From the NCBI RefSeq assembly GCF_019802085.1, contig NZ_JAHVHV010000002.1, forward strand, positions 682,001 through 746,000: a stretch of 64,000 nt of DNA, written 5' to 3'. Numbering within the stretch: position 1 is the first letter of the stretch; every line of letters starts with the position of its first letter. A model generated the notes under the pieces. It was not told the origin of the DNA and searched no databases. It saw only the letters and a program-made list of their open reading frames with translations. The DNA is from Ferrimonas balearica. GTDB taxonomy: Bacteria; Pseudomonadota; Gammaproteobacteria; Enterobacterales; Shewanellaceae. The position numbers and the translations under genes are program-made. Shown here one piece after another: positions 7,607-17,042 of this stretch.

Positions 7607-8698
7607 TCAGACGTTGAACAGGAAGTGGATCACGTCGCCGTCTTTGACCACGTAGTCCTTACCTTCGGAGCGCTTCTTGCCCGCTTCCTTGGCGGCGTTC
7701 TCCCCGCCCAGGGTGACGTAGTCGTCGTAGGCGATCACCTCGGCACGGATGTAGCCGCGCTCGAAATCGGTGTGGATCTTGCCCGCCGCCTGGGGGCCGG
7801 TGGCGCCCACCGGGATGGTCCAGGCGCGCACCTCTTTCACACCGGCGGTGAAGTAGGTCTGCAGGTCCAAAAGCTCGTAACCGGAGCGGATCACCCGGTT
7901 CAGGCCCGGCTCATCGATGCCCAGATCCGCCATGAACTCCTCGCGCTCCTCGTCGTCCAGTTCGGCGATCTCGGACTCGATCTCGGCGCACACCGGCACC
8001 ACCACGGCGTTCTCTCCAGCGGCGATCTCACGCACCTTGTCCAGGTAGGGGTTGTTCTCGAAACCGTCGTCGTTGACGTTGGCGATGTACATGGTGGGCT
8101 TGAGGGTCAACAGGCCCATGTACTGGATGCGGGCCGCCTCTTCCGGGGCCAGGGTGACGGAGCGGGCCATGCCACCGGCTTCCAGCACCGGCAACAGCTT
8201 CTCCAGCACCAGGATCTCCGCCTTGGCGTCCTTGTCGCCGCCCTTGGCGCGTTTGGCCAGGCGCAGCAGGGCTTTCTCCACGGCGTCCAGGTCCGCCAGG
8301 GCCAGCTCGGTGTTGATCACCTCGATGTCCGCCGCGGGGTTCACGCCGCCGGCGACGTGGACGATGTTGTCGTTCTCAAAGCAGCGCACCACGTGACCGA
8401 TGGCGTCGGTCTCCCGGATGTTGGCCAGGAACTTGTTGCCCAGCCCCTCCCCGGTGGAGGCGCCTTTCACCAGGCCGGCGATGTCCACAAACTCCATGGT
8501 GGTGGGCAGCACACGCTGGGGGTTGACGATCTTGGCCAGGGCGTCCAGACGCTGATCCGGCACCGGTACCACCCCGGTATTGGGCTCGATGGTGCAGAAG
8601 GGGAAGTTGGCCGCTTCGATGCCGGCCTTGGTCAGTGCGTTGAACAGGGTGGACTTGCCCACGTTGGGCAGGCCCACGATACCGCATTTAAAACCCAT
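7607..8698 (-). CDS. ychF: YchF, redox-regulated ATPase (Obg-related)
   Basis: YchF is a universally conserved P-loop NTPase of the Obg family that prefers ATP, binds ribosomes and takes part in oxidative-stress responses. The protein is 363 residues, the family length. The Walker A is GLPNVGKST at residues 9-17, the switch region contains [10 protein letters not shown], and the C-terminal TGS domain ends [10 protein letters not shown]. The ATG is at 8698. It lies 23 bp downstream of pth, so rplY-pth-ychF forms a transcription unit, a common gammaproteobacterial arrangement. Confidence 0.97.
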   Translation of the reverse strand: MGFKCGIVGLPNVGKSTLFNALTKAGIEAANFPFCTIEPNTGVVPVPDQRLDALAKIVNPQRVLPTTMEFVDIAGLVKGASTGEGLGNKFLANIRETDAIGHVVRCFENDNIVHVAGGVNPAADIEVINTELALADLDAVEKALLRLAKRAKGGDKDAKAEILVLEKLLPVLEAGGMARSVTLAPEEAARIQYMGLLTLKPTMYIANVNDDGFENNPYLDKVREIAAGENAVVVPVCAEIESEIAELDDEEREEFMADLGIDEPGLNRVIRSGYELLDLQTYFTAGVKEVRAWTIPVGATGPQAAGKIHTDFERGYIRAEVIAYDDYVTLGGENAAKEAGKKRSEGKDYVVKDGDVIHFLFNV

Positions 8699-8721
8699 GG
8701 TGTCGTTAACCTTTGTGTCGA

Positions 8722-9318
8722 TTAGGCCGGTTGGGCCGAGAAAGTGTGGAGGCGATTCTGTGCCTTGGTGATGCCGTCACTGAGCAGGATGTCGATGCTG
8801 CGGCTGGCTTCATCGATGGCCTCGTCCATGGCCCGCTGCTCGGCGGCGGGGGCCTTGCCCAGTACGTAGCCGGTGACCCGGTTACGATCCCCCGGATGGC
8901 CGATGCCGATCCGTAGGCGGTAGAAATTCTTGTTGTTGCCCAGCCGGCTGATGATGTCCTTCAGGCCGTTGTGGCCACCGTGGCCGCCACCGAGCTTGAA
9001 GCGGGCCACCCCGGGGGGCAGATCCAGCTCGTCGTGGGCCACCATGATCTCCTCCGGCGCGATGTCGTAGAAGTTGGCCAGGGTGGCCACCGACTTGCCG
9101 GACAGGTTCATGAAGGTGGTGGGGATCAGCAGGCGCAGATCCTTGCCCCCGGACTGGATGCGTCCGGTCAGGCCAAAAAACTTGCTTTCGCTTTTCAGGG
9201 TCACGTTGTGGGTGCGGGCCAGTTCGTTCACCAGCCACTCACCGGCGTTGTGACGCGTGTGGGCGTATTCGGGGCCTGGATTGGCCAGGCCCACGATCAA
9301 ACGGATGTTGTTGCTCAC
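8722..9318 (-). CDS. pth: peptidyl-tRNA hydrolase
   Basis: Pth cleaves peptidyl-tRNA released from stalled ribosomes and recycles the tRNA. The protein is 198 residues. Family motifs are visible: [17 protein letters not shown] near residues 10-26, including the catalytic histidine and substrate-binding asparagine; [18 protein letters not shown] with the conserved aspartate; and [10 protein letters not shown]. Translation starts at GTG (9318), only 2 bp after the rplY stop, which implies coupled translation. The C-terminal extension after about residue 190 is ordinary. Confidence 0.97.
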   Translation of the reverse strand: MSNNIRLIVGLANPGPEYAHTRHNAGEWLVNELARTHNVTLKSESKFFGLTGRIQSGGKDLRLLIPTTFMNLSGKSVATLANFYDIAPEEIMVAHDELDLPPGVARFKLGGGHGGHNGLKDIISRLGNNKNFYRLRIGIGHPGDRNRVTGYVLGKAPAAEQRAMDEAIDEASRSIDILLSDGITKAQNRLHTFSAQPA

Positions 9319-9320
9319 CG

Positions 9321-9947
9321 TTACTCTTGTGTCTCTTGCTCTTCGGTGTCTTCGGCGTCATCGTCGCTGCCACCCTTGGGCGGCTGGATGCTCACCACCG
9401 ACAGATCGTTGTCGGACCCCGCTTCCAGGTTGGGCAGCTCCACTCCCGCTGGCATCGCCAGATCGGACAGGTGCAGCGCCTCACCGGTGTTGAGGGCTTG
9501 TATGTCCACTTCGATGAACTCCGGCAGATCCTTGGGCAGGCAGCGCACCGTCACCTCGTTGAGCAGGTGCATAATGGTGCCGCCGGCCTTGGCGCCGTCG
9601 GAGGAGTCTTCGTTCACGAAGTGCAGCGGCACGGTAGCGGTCATGGCGGTGCCCCGCTTGATCCGCTGGAAATCGATGTGCAGCAGCTTGGGTTTGAAGG
9701 GGTGGCGCTGGATCGCCTTGACGATCGCCTCCACCTTTTTGCCTTCGATGTTCAGGGTCAGGACCTGGCTGTAAAACGCCTCCTGTTCCTGGGCTTGGTT
9801 GACTTTCTTGTGGTCCAAAGTGATGGCCACAGGAGCGTCGTCTGCACCGTACAACACTGCGGGCAGCTGTTCTGCCCTACGCAACCGGCGGCTCGCACCG
9901 GTGCCCAGTTCGGTACGGACATGAGCATCAAATTCGAATTGCGACAT
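9321..9947 (-). CDS. rplY: 50S ribosomal protein L25 (long Ctc form)
   Basis: L25 binds 5S rRNA. This version has 208 residues: the N-terminal L25 domain (residues 1-90, with [19 protein letters not shown]) plus the C-terminal TL5/Ctc beta domain, then an acidic tail ([15 protein letters not shown]). E. coli L25 has only the first domain (94 residues). The start at 9947 has the strong site AAGGAGAACGG; an upstream in-frame ATG at 9977 would place the ribosome site inside the coding region. It is the first gene of the rplY-pth-ychF unit. Confidence 0.95.
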   Translation of the reverse strand: MSQFEFDAHVRTELGTGASRRLRRAEQLPAVLYGADDAPVAITLDHKKVNQAQEQEAFYSQVLTLNIEGKKVEAIVKAIQRHPFKPKLLHIDFQRIKRGTAMTATVPLHFVNEDSSDGAKAGGTIMHLLNEVTVRCLPKDLPEFIEVDIQALNTGEALHLSDLAMPAGVELPNLEAGSDNDLSVVSIQPPKGGSDDDAEDTEEQETQE

Positions 9948-10052
9948 GGTCCGTTCTCCTTGTTTTGGGGTGTCCAACCTGCCTCGCGACCAAGACAGGT
10001 CTGTTCCTTGTAGACGAGTGCCGGCAAACTACCAAGAAATTGCCGGCGCGAT

Positions 10053-10082
10053 AGTCTACCACTTTGACCGCAAAGCGCTCAA
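10053..10082 (-). promoter_or_regulatory. candidate promoter for rplY-pth-ychF
   Basis: The minus strand shows TTGAGC, an 18-bp spacer and TAGACT, about 105 bp upstream of the rplY start and just past the terminator of the neighbouring nucleotidase gene. The match is moderate. Confidence 0.45.
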
Positions 10083-10091
10083 ACCGGCCGC

Positions 10092-10116
10092 AAAAGGGGG
10101 CCGACTGGCCCCCTTT
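10092..10116 (-). terminator. terminator of the soluble nucleotidase gene
   Basis: The stem AAAGGGGGCC / GGCCCCCTTT with a 4-nt loop is followed by a short T run on the minus strand, 5 bp after the stop codon. Confidence 0.65.
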
Positions 10117-10120
10117 ATGC

Positions 10121-11833
10121 TCATTCGAGCTGACAGCCGGTGTCGCTCAGGGAGTTGAGGTACTGGATCTCGCCCATGGGCTCGAAATCCGCCACCTGGA
10201 TGGTGCCCAGCTCCTCCATAAACTCCGCCAGGATCTGGGCGTCGACAAAGCCGGTGTCGATCACCTCCAGCACCGGGTAGTTGTCGCCGCCGGCGGCATT
10301 GAAGCTGGGGATGGAGAAGACGTACTCGCCGGAGGGGTCAAAGTCGACGCCGCCGATGGCGCTGATGCTCACCGACATCGCCTGGCAGTCCACCTCCATG
10401 CTGATGCCCGCGAACTGGGCGTAGGCGCCGGAGCCGATCTGTTTACTGGCCACCTCGCCGAGGTATTCCAGCAGCTCGTCTCCGCTTAAGGTGGCCTGGG
10501 CGACGGTATTGCCGAAGGGCTGGACCGTCAGCACATCCCGGTAGGTGACCTCGCCGGCCTCGATGGAGGCGCGCACCCCGCCGGAGTTCATGATGCCGAA
10601 ACCGGCCCCCTGCACCACCTCGTTCTGGGCGGTGGCGATCAGGCGGCCCAGGTTGGTCTGCTGGCTGCGCACCACGTCACGGTCCCCCTCCAGGCGGCCG
10701 TCACTCTGGGCGATCACCCGGCCCAGGGCCTCGTCCCCGGCGTCCTGGTAGGGCTGCAGCACCGCCAGCACCTCGGCGTCCTCCTCGATGGGTTCGACGA
10801 TGACGTTGCCCTCGTCGTCCTTGAGGTTGACCGGGATCAGGGCGTAGCTCTCCAGGGTCAGGCGCCCCTTGCGGTAGGCAAAATCGGCCCGGCCGACGTA
10901 CTTGCCCCACTCGAAGGCCTGGACAATCCAGGTGCCGTTCTTGTTGTCCGGCAGGCAGGGATCGCCGGGGCCGAAATCGGCGTACTCGCCGGAGCCGTCG
11001 TCCCGCACGCAGACCGGGTTCTGGGAGTGGCCGCCGACGATCATGTCCAGCAGGCCGGCGGGCAGGGATTCGGCCAGGGCCACGTCCCCGGGGGCGTTGC
11101 TGCCGTTGGCGCCGTTGGCGTAGTGGCCCATGTGGGTCACGGCAAAGATCAGATCCGGATCGTGCTCCTGCTCGATCATCGGCAGCAGGGTGGCCGCCAC
11201 GTCGCGGGGATCGCGAAACTCCAGGCCGGCCACGTAGTCGGGGTTGGCCAGCTTGCCGGTGTCGGCGGTGGTGAAGCCCACCACGGCGATGCTGAGATCA
11301 TTGACGTCAAACAGCTGGTAGGGGGCAAAAATCCGGTCGCCGCTGTCGGCGTCGTAGATGTTGGCGGAGAGGAAGGGGAACTGGGCCAGCGCCTCCTGGG
11401 CGGCCAGGACATCCCGGGGGTTGTCAAACTCGTGGTTGCCCACCGCCATGGCGTCATAGCCCAACAGATTCATGCCGACAAAGTCCGGCTCGGCATCCTG
11501 CAGATCCGACTCCGGCACCCCGGTGTTGATGTCGCCACCGGAGAGCAGCAGCACTTCGCCCCCCTCGGCTTCCACCTCGGCGGTGATGCGGTCGATCAGG
11601 GTCTTGCGGGCGGCCATTCCCAGCTCACCGTCGCCGTTGCGCCAGAAGCGGCCGTGGTGGTCGTTGGTGTGCAGCACGGTAAAGCGCACCGTCTGCTTGG
11701 CCAAACCCGGCGGCGTCTCGGGCGGCCCCGGCGGGTCGAAGGGGGGCCCCGGCGGCACCCCGGGGGGCTTGGCCAGAGCCGAAGGCAGGGTTAGGGTGAC
11801 CAGGCACAGCAGAACAGCTCGGTAACTCATCAT
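10121..11833 (-). CDS. periplasmic UshA-type bifunctional metallophosphatase/5'-nucleotidase
   Basis: This 570-residue secreted nucleotidase is expected to hydrolyse nucleotides or UDP-sugars in the periplasm. After a signal peptide (ending SALA) there is an unusual proline-rich linker (repeated PPG/PPGPP). The calcineurin-like metal-binding motifs follow: LHTNDHHGRF, LLSGGDINTG, GNHEFDNP, VTHMGHY and GGHSQNP. The C-terminal 5'-nucleotidase domain shows NSGGVRASIEAGEVTY and the substrate-stacking motif NAAGGDNY. AGGAGG lies 5 bp from the ATG at 11833 and 8 bp from the ATG at 11830, so either adjacent Met may be used. It is transcribed in the same direction as the second nucleotidase gene, with a terminator between them. 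Exact substrate is unknown. Confidence 0.9.
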   Translation of the reverse strand: MMSYRAVLLCLVTLTLPSALAKPPGVPPGPPFDPPGPPETPPGLAKQTVRFTVLHTNDHHGRFWRNGDGELGMAARKTLIDRITAEVEAEGGEVLLLSGGDINTGVPESDLQDAEPDFVGMNLLGYDAMAVGNHEFDNPRDVLAAQEALAQFPFLSANIYDADSGDRIFAPYQLFDVNDLSIAVVGFTTADTGKLANPDYVAGLEFRDPRDVAATLLPMIEQEHDPDLIFAVTHMGHYANGANGSNAPGDVALAESLPAGLLDMIVGGHSQNPVCVRDDGSGEYADFGPGDPCLPDNKNGTWIVQAFEWGKYVGRADFAYRKGRLTLESYALIPVNLKDDEGNVIVEPIEEDAEVLAVLQPYQDAGDEALGRVIAQSDGRLEGDRDVVRSQQTNLGRLIATAQNEVVQGAGFGIMNSGGVRASIEAGEVTYRDVLTVQPFGNTVAQATLSGDELLEYLGEVASKQIGSGAYAQFAGISMEVDCQAMSVSISAIGGVDFDPSGEYVFSIPSFNAAGGDNYPVLEVIDTGFVDAQILAEFMEELGTIQVADFEPMGEIQYLNSLSDTGCQLE

Positions 11834-11977
11834 CCGATCCTCCTGGGTGGGAATGGAGCAACAGTAGCCAAAGCGGCGGGGCTTTGCCGGGCCATTGGCG
11901 CCCTGTGCCGGGGCCCTTTGAGGGTCTGGGCCCAAAAGCCCCCAATTCTCCGCCGGTTGCCTTGAGGCACTGCGGAC

Positions 11978-12005
11978 AAAAAAAAGCCCGCCAAAAGGCG
12001 GGCTT
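11978..12005 (-). terminator. terminator of the lipoprotein nucleotidase gene
   Basis: The stem AAGCCCGCC / GGCGGGCTT with a TTTT loop is followed by eight T residues on the minus strand, 18 bp after the stop codon. Confidence 0.9.
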
Positions 12006-12023
12006 TTCTGTCGGGCGTCCGGA

Positions 12024-14030
12024 TTACTGGGCCCGGTTCAAGGTCACGCCCTGGTACTGCATCTCCACCAGCTCGTTGCGGGTGTCGTCGATGTACTCGA
12101 TCACCGCCAGGGCGTCGGTGTTGCACTGGGCGCCGGTTTGATCGCAGTCCGGGGCGCCGTCGGCGTAGACCGCGGTGTAGCTGCTGCCGTCAAACAGCAC
12201 CTTCTCCACCGGGTAAACCATCGGAGCGCCGTCCACCAGGATGATGTCGAAGCGCTTGGCGCCGTCGGCCTGGGCTTCGTACATGGCGTGCCAGTCGTCG
12301 TTGCCGTTGGCGTTGTAGTTGGTCATCACCACGTTGTAGTGGGCCGTGTCCTCGATGGCGGTCCACTGGGGCTCGGCCTCGGTGCCGCCAGTGAGCAGCT
12401 CCAGGGTCTCGATGTGGCCGCCGACCTGGGATTCGGTCTCCTTGAACACGTAGCGGGCGCCGCCGATGTAGGGGAACTTGCCCATGTGGGCGTCGTTGGG
12501 CAGCGCCAGGGTGATGGTTTCGGTCAGCAGCTGGCGAATCTCGGCGCCGGTCAGCTCCACCACCGACAGGTAGTTGGAGAAGGGCAGCAGCTCGAGGGAC
12601 ACGCTGCCCTCGTAGTAGGCGCCCTCGTCAATGTTGGTGCGCACACCACCGGCGCCCACCAGGGCCAGATCTACACTCATGCCGGTCTCGGCGACCACCT
12701 CCGGCAGGTTGGCCCAGTAGCGCTGGCCTTCGGCCACGATGGGGGCCACCCGGGAGCCGTGCTCGTCCATGCCGTTGTCGCCGGGACGGCGCTCGTGCAC
12801 CAGGGTTTCGGGCACCTGGGCGATCACCTCACCGTAGGCCTCGTCCAGGGCCGGCTTGTAGTGGGTGTCGATGTGGGCGCGCAGAGTGGCGTCCTCGGCC
12901 TGGATGCGGATGTTGTCCTGGCCGGCGATGAAGTTGGCCACCTCGGCGTGTTCGGCGCCCACCAGGCGGTCCGCCTCCTGGCGCTGACTCTCGGCATAGA
13001 AGGTGTCGGAGGAGAGCAGGGTGTTGCCGCCGCCGCACTGATCGATGTTGCCCTGAGCGTCAAAGACCACCTCGGCCTGGCCCACCGCCTGGGCGTACTG
13101 GCCGGCCTGGACGATGCAGGTCAGGCCGCCGTTGGGGGTTTCCACCAGCTGGGCGTACTGCACCTCGCTGTCGCCCATCCCCAGGTTGGAGAAATCCCCC
13201 AGCAGGGAGTGGGAGTGGCCGCCGACGATGACGTCGATGCCGTCGACGTTCTGGGCCAGGTTGATGTCACGGCTGGTGCCCAGGTGGGTCAGGGCCAGGA
13301 TCTTGTCGACCCCCAGCGCCTTGAGTTCGTCGACGATGGCCTGGGCGGTGTCGACCTCCGCCTGGAAGGTGACGTCACCCACGTTGGGGGAGATGGTGGG
13401 CATGTCCTCCAGCACCACGCCAAACACCGCCACCAGCTGCTGACCCTGGGGCAGGTTGTCCAGATCGGTCACCCGGGTCTTGGTGTGGCCGTCGAAGGCG
13501 AACACCACGTAGGGCTTGAGGTTGCTGACGTCGGCCAGATCGGCGTCCTGGCTGACGTCCATATTGGCGCCCAGCACCGGGAAGGTGACGTTATCGATGA
13601 ACTCGGCCAGGGTGGCGTTGTCCAGGTCAAATTCGTGGTTGCCCACCGCCATGGCGTCCAGCCCCATCAGGCTCAGGATGTCGGCGTTCATACGGCCGTT
13701 GTTGAGCTTGAAGTAGCCGGTGCCCTGCCAGGCGTCGCCGCCGTGCAGGAAAAGCAGGCTCTGGTCCTGGCGCTCGGCACTGCCCTTGATCTCGTCCACC
13801 GCACTGAGCAGGCGGGGGTGGCCGCCAAACTGGTTGTAGACCGCCTGACCGTCACGCAGCGTCGGGTTGGCGAAGCTGCTGTTGATGGGGTCGAAGTTGG
13901 AGTGGGTGTCGTTGATGTGGGCGATGGTCAGGGCGAAGGGGGTGCCCTGGTTGTCATCGCTGGAGCTGTTGCTGCAGCCGACCATCAGGCCGGTCAGGGC
14001 CAAAGCCAGGGCCGTGCGTTGTAGGTTCAT
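12024..14030 (-). CDS. lipoprotein UshA-type 5'-nucleotidase/metallophosphatase
   Basis: This is 668 residues. It begins with a lipoprotein signal peptide and lipobox LMVGC (Cys19), followed by a Ser/Asp linker (SNSSSDD), so it is probably membrane-anchored. Metal-binding motifs are HINDTHSNFD, LFLHGGDAWQGTGYF, GNHEFDLDN, LTHLGTSRD and GGHSHSL. The C-terminal domain has GAGGVRTNIDEGAYYEG and FSNYLSVVELTG. Where UshA has a GGD-aromatic substrate motif, this protein has NYNANGNDDW, so its substrate range may differ. The ATG at 14030 opens the lipoprotein signal; an upstream in-frame ATG (14108) would give an unlikely extension. A CRP-like operator lies about 100 bp upstream, suggesting catabolite or anaerobic control. 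Confidence 0.9.
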   Translation of the reverse strand: MNLQRTALALALTGLMVGCSNSSSDDNQGTPFALTIAHINDTHSNFDPINSSFANPTLRDGQAVYNQFGGHPRLLSAVDEIKGSAERQDQSLLFLHGGDAWQGTGYFKLNNGRMNADILSLMGLDAMAVGNHEFDLDNATLAEFIDNVTFPVLGANMDVSQDADLADVSNLKPYVVFAFDGHTKTRVTDLDNLPQGQQLVAVFGVVLEDMPTISPNVGDVTFQAEVDTAQAIVDELKALGVDKILALTHLGTSRDINLAQNVDGIDVIVGGHSHSLLGDFSNLGMGDSEVQYAQLVETPNGGLTCIVQAGQYAQAVGQAEVVFDAQGNIDQCGGGNTLLSSDTFYAESQRQEADRLVGAEHAEVANFIAGQDNIRIQAEDATLRAHIDTHYKPALDEAYGEVIAQVPETLVHERRPGDNGMDEHGSRVAPIVAEGQRYWANLPEVVAETGMSVDLALVGAGGVRTNIDEGAYYEGSVSLELLPFSNYLSVVELTGAEIRQLLTETITLALPNDAHMGKFPYIGGARYVFKETESQVGGHIETLELLTGGTEAEPQWTAIEDTAHYNVVMTNYNANGNDDWHAMYEAQADGAKRFDIILVDGAPMVYPVEKVLFDGSSYTAVYADGAPDCDQTGAQCNTDALAVIEYIDDTRNELVEMQYQGVTLNRAQ

Positions 14031-14080
14031 CAATCTGGTCTCTTGTTGTGAAGGCTTATAGGCTGCCATCTGGGTGGCGG

Positions 14081-14145
14081 CGTATATGTAACACCCGAAA
14101 AACAACAAGATGTGACACTAATTTACGAACGTGATCGGGATCACG
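14081..14145 (-). promoter_or_regulatory. CRP-like operator and inferred promoter of the lipoprotein nucleotidase gene
   Basis: CGTGATCGGGATCACG (14130-14145) is a perfect GTGA-N6-TCAC palindrome flanked by GAA/AAC, close to the CRP consensus. Read on the minus strand, a TTGTTG/TATACG pair (16-bp spacer, -10 at 14086-14081) would place the operator centre near -62, the class I activator position. The promoter elements are weaker than the operator. Confidence 0.55.
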
Positions 14146-14148
14146 AAC

Positions 14149-14178
14149 AAAAAACGCCCCGCCAGGGGCGGGGCGTTT
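14149..14178 (-). terminator. rho-independent terminator of prs
   Basis: The stem AAACGCCCCG / CGGGGCGTTT is followed by T residues on the minus strand, 22 bp after the prs stop. Confidence 0.88.
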
Positions 14179-14199
14179 CGCACTCGGCTGAGGGGCCGA

Positions 14200-15147
14200 T
14201 TAATGCTCGAACATCGCGGAGATGGACTCTTCGTTGCTGACCCGGCGGATCGCCTCGGCCATCACCTGGCTCATGGTCAGCTGGCTCACCTTACCGGTGG
14301 CCTTCATCTCGTCCTTCAGCGGGATGGTGTCGGTGACGATCACCTCATCGATGACGGAGTTCTTGATGTTCTCGGCGGCGTTGCCGGAGAACACCGGGTG
14401 GGTGGCGTAGGCGAACACGCGACGGGCGCCGTGCTCCTTGAGGGCCTCGGCCGCCTTACACAGGGTGCCACCGGTGTCGATCATGTCGTCCACGATGATG
14501 CAGTCGCGGTCCTTCACGTCACCGATGATGTGCATCACCTGGGAGACGTTGGCGCGGGGACGACGCTTATCGATGATCGCCAGGTCGCTGTCGTCCAGCA
14601 GCTTGGCCACGGCACGGGCACGCACCACACCACCGATGTCCGGGGAGACCACCACCGGGTTGTCCAGGGCCTTTTGCTTCATGTCCTCAAGCAGCACCGG
14701 GCTGCCGAACACGTTGTCCACGGGCACATCGAAGAAGCCCTGGATCTGCTCGGCGTGCAGGTCACAGGTCAGGACCCGGTCCACACCCACGCTGGAGAGG
14801 AAGTCGGCCACCACCTTGGCGGTGATCGGCACCCGGGCGGAGCGCACGCGGCGGTCCTGGCGGGCGTAACCGAAGTAGGGGATCACCGCGGTGATGCGGC
14901 CGGCGGAGGCGCGACGCAGGGCGTCGACCATCACCACCAGCTCCATCAGGTTGTCGTTGGTGGGGGCACAGGTTGATTGGATAATGAATACGTCAGCGCC
15001 GCGAACGTTTTCATTGATTTGGACGCTGATCTCTCCGTCGGAGAAACGACCCACCTCGGCTTCACCCAGGGAGGAGTACAGGCGTTGGGCGATGCGACTG
15101 GCAAGTTCCGGTGTGGCGTTACCGGCAAAAAGCTTGATGTCGGGCAC
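14200..15147 (-). CDS. prs: ribose-phosphate pyrophosphokinase (PRPP synthetase)
   Basis: Prs converts ribose 5-phosphate and ATP to PRPP, the precursor of purines, pyrimidines, NAD, His and Trp. The protein is 315 residues and nearly E. coli-like throughout. Visible motifs are [16 protein letters not shown], the catalytic region [10 protein letters not shown] and [11 protein letters not shown], and the PRPP-binding loop [12 protein letters not shown]. The start is GTG at 15147 (protein [15 protein letters not shown]). It lies downstream of tRNA-Gln, ispE and lolB, but a terminator and a TTGACA element in the 220-bp gap suggest its own promoter. Confidence 0.98.
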   Translation of the reverse strand: MPDIKLFAGNATPELASRIAQRLYSSLGEAEVGRFSDGEISVQINENVRGADVFIIQSTCAPTNDNLMELVVMVDALRRASAGRITAVIPYFGYARQDRRVRSARVPITAKVVADFLSSVGVDRVLTCDLHAEQIQGFFDVPVDNVFGSPVLLEDMKQKALDNPVVVSPDIGGVVRARAVAKLLDDSDLAIIDKRRPRANVSQVMHIIGDVKDRDCIIVDDMIDTGGTLCKAAEALKEHGARRVFAYATHPVFSGNAAENIKNSVIDEVIVTDTIPLKDEMKATGKVSQLTMSQVMAEAIRRVSNEESISAMFEH

Positions 15148-15250
15148 AGGAAGAACCTCAGGCTTATTGACTTGGGTGGAAGACCGCGCGCCTGGGACAG
15201 GAACCCAGCGGCGTGCTGGCCATTCTCCGTTAACTTCTCAAAGTTGGCCG

Positions 15251-15278
15251 GTAGCGTAACGCCCCGACCCTGTGTCAA
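15251..15278 (-). promoter_or_regulatory. candidate prs promoter
   Basis: The minus strand carries a perfect TTGACA (15278-15273), a 16-bp spacer and CGCTAC (15256-15251), a poor -10. The -35 overlaps the T tract of the preceding terminator. Confidence 0.4.
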
Positions 15279-15294
15279 AAATGCCCCTGGGGCA
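15277..15294 (-). terminator. terminator after the solitary tRNA-Gln
   Basis: The minus strand shows TGCCCC-A-GGGGCA followed by TTTTT. An additional small hairpin (TCCGGC/GCCGGA, 15298-15312) lies just upstream. It would end the lolB-ispE-tRNA-Gln transcript. Confidence 0.55.
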
Positions 15295-15369
15295 CCCTCC
15301 GGCCCTGCCGGACGGTGGGCCGCGATCGAACCAATCTGGACCTTGGTGGAGAGATCGCGAGCCGAATTA

Positions 15370-15444
15370 TGGCTGGGCTACCAGGATTCGAACCTGGGAA
15401 TGGCGGGATCAAAACCCGCTGCCTTACCGCTTGGCGATAGCCCA
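15370..15444 (-). tRNA. tRNA-Gln (anticodon TTG), solitary copy 5
   Basis: This 75-nt gene with CCA is identical to the Gln copies in the 6.6-7.1 kb operon. It starts 16 bp after the ispE stop codon, with no promoter in that gap, so it is probably processed from the lolB-ispE transcript. Confidence 0.96.
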
Positions 15445-15460
15445 ATCGTCTGTTTTTGTA

Positions 15461-16300
15461 CTAACCCAGTTTAGTCCGCAGCGGCGACAGATTGCAGCCT
15501 CGGGCGACGAACCCCTGCCACTCCTTGGGCAGGTCGTTCAGTGCCGCCAAAGCCGAATCCCGCTGGGCAAATTGCCCAAACACGCAGCTGCCGGTACCGG
15601 TCATTTTTGACGGCGCGTATTCTATCAACCAGCTCAAGGCCTTTGCAACTTGGGGGTAGGTCTGGCACACCACCGCCTGGCAGTCGTTCTGCCAGCGTTC
15701 CGGTTGGGTTTCCAGAGCCGGGATCTTGGGGGTGTCCCGGGTCAGGTCCGGGTGGCCAAAGACCTCGGCGGTGCTCACCTCCACATCCGGCACCACCACC
15801 AGGTACCAGGGCTCCGCCACGGTCACCGGCCGCAGTTGCTCTCCCACGCCGTCGGCCATCGCCGCCCGGCCCCGGACAAATACCGGCACGTCGGCCCCCA
15901 GCGCCAGCCCCAGCTCCGCCAGGGTGTCCTCGTCCACTGCGGTGCCCCAAAGGTGGTTGAGGGCCACCAGGGTGGTGGCGGCGTCGGAGGAGCCGCCCCC
16001 CAGGCCGCCGCCCATGGGCAGCACCTTCTCCAGTTGGATGTGGGCGCCCAGGGGGGTGCCGGTGTGAGCCTGCAGGCGACGGGCGGCACGGACGATGAGG
16101 TTGTCTTCGTTGGCGACCCCCTCGATGGCCGGGGTCAGGGTGATGTCGCCGTCGTCGGTGATCCCGAAGGAGAGCCGGTCACCGACGTCGAGAAACTGGA
16201 ACAGGGTCTGCAGCTCGTGGTAGCCGTCGTCGCGACGACCATTGATGTGCAGACAAAGGTTGAGCTTGGCCGGGGCGGGCCAGGGCGCGTGGGCGGACAT
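15461..16300 (-). CDS. ispE: 4-diphosphocytidyl-2-C-methyl-D-erythritol kinase
   Basis: IspE is the GHMP kinase that phosphorylates CDP-methylerythritol in the MEP isoprenoid pathway. The protein is 279 residues. It begins with the family signature [23 protein letters not shown], split here as [10 protein letters not shown] and [11 protein letters not shown]. The ATP-binding loop is [15 protein letters not shown]. The C-terminal GHMP motif is [11 protein letters not shown]. The start at 16300 overlaps the lolB stop by one base (TGATG), implying coupled translation; longer in-frame starts would run into lolB. Confidence 0.97.
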   Translation of the reverse strand: MSAHAPWPAPAKLNLCLHINGRRDDGYHELQTLFQFLDVGDRLSFGITDDGDITLTPAIEGVANEDNLIVRAARRLQAHTGTPLGAHIQLEKVLPMGGGLGGGSSDAATTLVALNHLWGTAVDEDTLAELGLALGADVPVFVRGRAAMADGVGEQLRPVTVAEPWYLVVVPDVEVSTAEVFGHPDLTRDTPKIPALETQPERWQNDCQAVVCQTYPQVAKALSWLIEYAPSKMTGTGSCVFGQFAQRDSALAALNDLPKEWQGFVARGCNLSPLRTKLG

Positions 16301-16893
16301 CAGGGCTCCGGTTGCCAGTGGGAAAGCGCCAATTTTAAGCGCTGATCGCCCCGGCGCAACTCGATCTGGCGGGGCACCTTGTAACCGGACAGCTGCTGCC
16401 AGCCCAGGTAGCGCAGCTGCCACTGTTCGCCGGTGGCCGGGTGCACCAGCTCCAGCGCCGACGGCTCCCCGAACTCATCGTACTGCACCGCCTGGGCCCC
16501 CTGGGTGTCCCCCAACAGGTAGCGGCTGATCTGGGACAGGGGCAGGGGCCAGCCGGTCAGCCGTTCGATCAGCTGATCGGCGCTTTGCCCTTCGTGCTGC
16601 TGGCCATCGAAGCGCACCTGGGCCCGCCCCGGCTGGCTGTTGAGCACCAGCACCGTGGTGCCGATGGGCGTGGAGAGGCGCAGGTCGTCCTGGCCGGAGC
16701 TGCTGCGGTGGCGCCAATGGAGGTTGGCGGAGACCCGCTCATCGGGCTGGATCACCGCCAGCTTGCCCCGCAAATGCCAGTTGGGGGCGTCGGCGGCCGG
16801 CGCGTCCCCGGCCGGGGTGGGGGCCGTGGCACAACCGTTAATGAGAATGACAAGTAATAAGAGCGGTAACGTCTTGAATGATAGGTTAAGCAT
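16300..16893 (-). CDS. lolB: outer-membrane lipoprotein insertase LolB
   Basis: LolB receives lipoproteins from LolA and inserts them into the outer membrane. The protein is 197 residues with a lipoprotein signal peptide and lipobox INGC (Cys21). The mature part has the LolB hallmarks: [53 protein letters not shown] and [13 protein letters not shown]. It is divergent from hemA, and the lolB-ispE-prs order next to hemA is conserved in gammaproteobacteria. Confidence 0.97.
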   Translation of the reverse strand: MLNLSFKTLPLLLLVILINGCATAPTPAGDAPAADAPNWHLRGKLAVIQPDERVSANLHWRHRSSSGQDDLRLSTPIGTTVLVLNSQPGRAQVRFDGQQHEGQSADQLIERLTGWPLPLSQISRYLLGDTQGAQAVQYDEFGEPSALELVHPATGEQWQLRYLGWQQLSGYKVPRQIELRRGDQRLKLALSHWQPEP

Positions 16894-17042
16894 TTTTTTC
16901 CAACTTTGTGCGCCAACCCTCAGAGATCACTCTGGTGGGGGTAACTCCTCCCGGTTTTATTTCCCTCGCCAACCGCTTTATGCATAAAATTGCCTTGCCG
17001 CCACGGAATGTCTGAGAGAAAGGGCGAGTAAGTTACGAAGCC

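Noticed and set aside
12138-14024. Very long plus-strand reading frame (628 codons) opposite the lipoprotein nucleotidase gene
   Set aside because: Its product is His/Val/Gly-rich low-information sequence produced by high-GC codon bias of the real gene on the other strand. The same applies to long antisense frames opposite the S9 peptidase (27604-30189), the TPR protein (37663-39732), M61 (39773-41476), sbcC (45831-48326) and ppk (57474-59477).
15370-15444. Solitary tRNA as an integration (att) site
   Set aside because: There is no integrase, no direct repeat of the tRNA end and no foreign gene block next to it.
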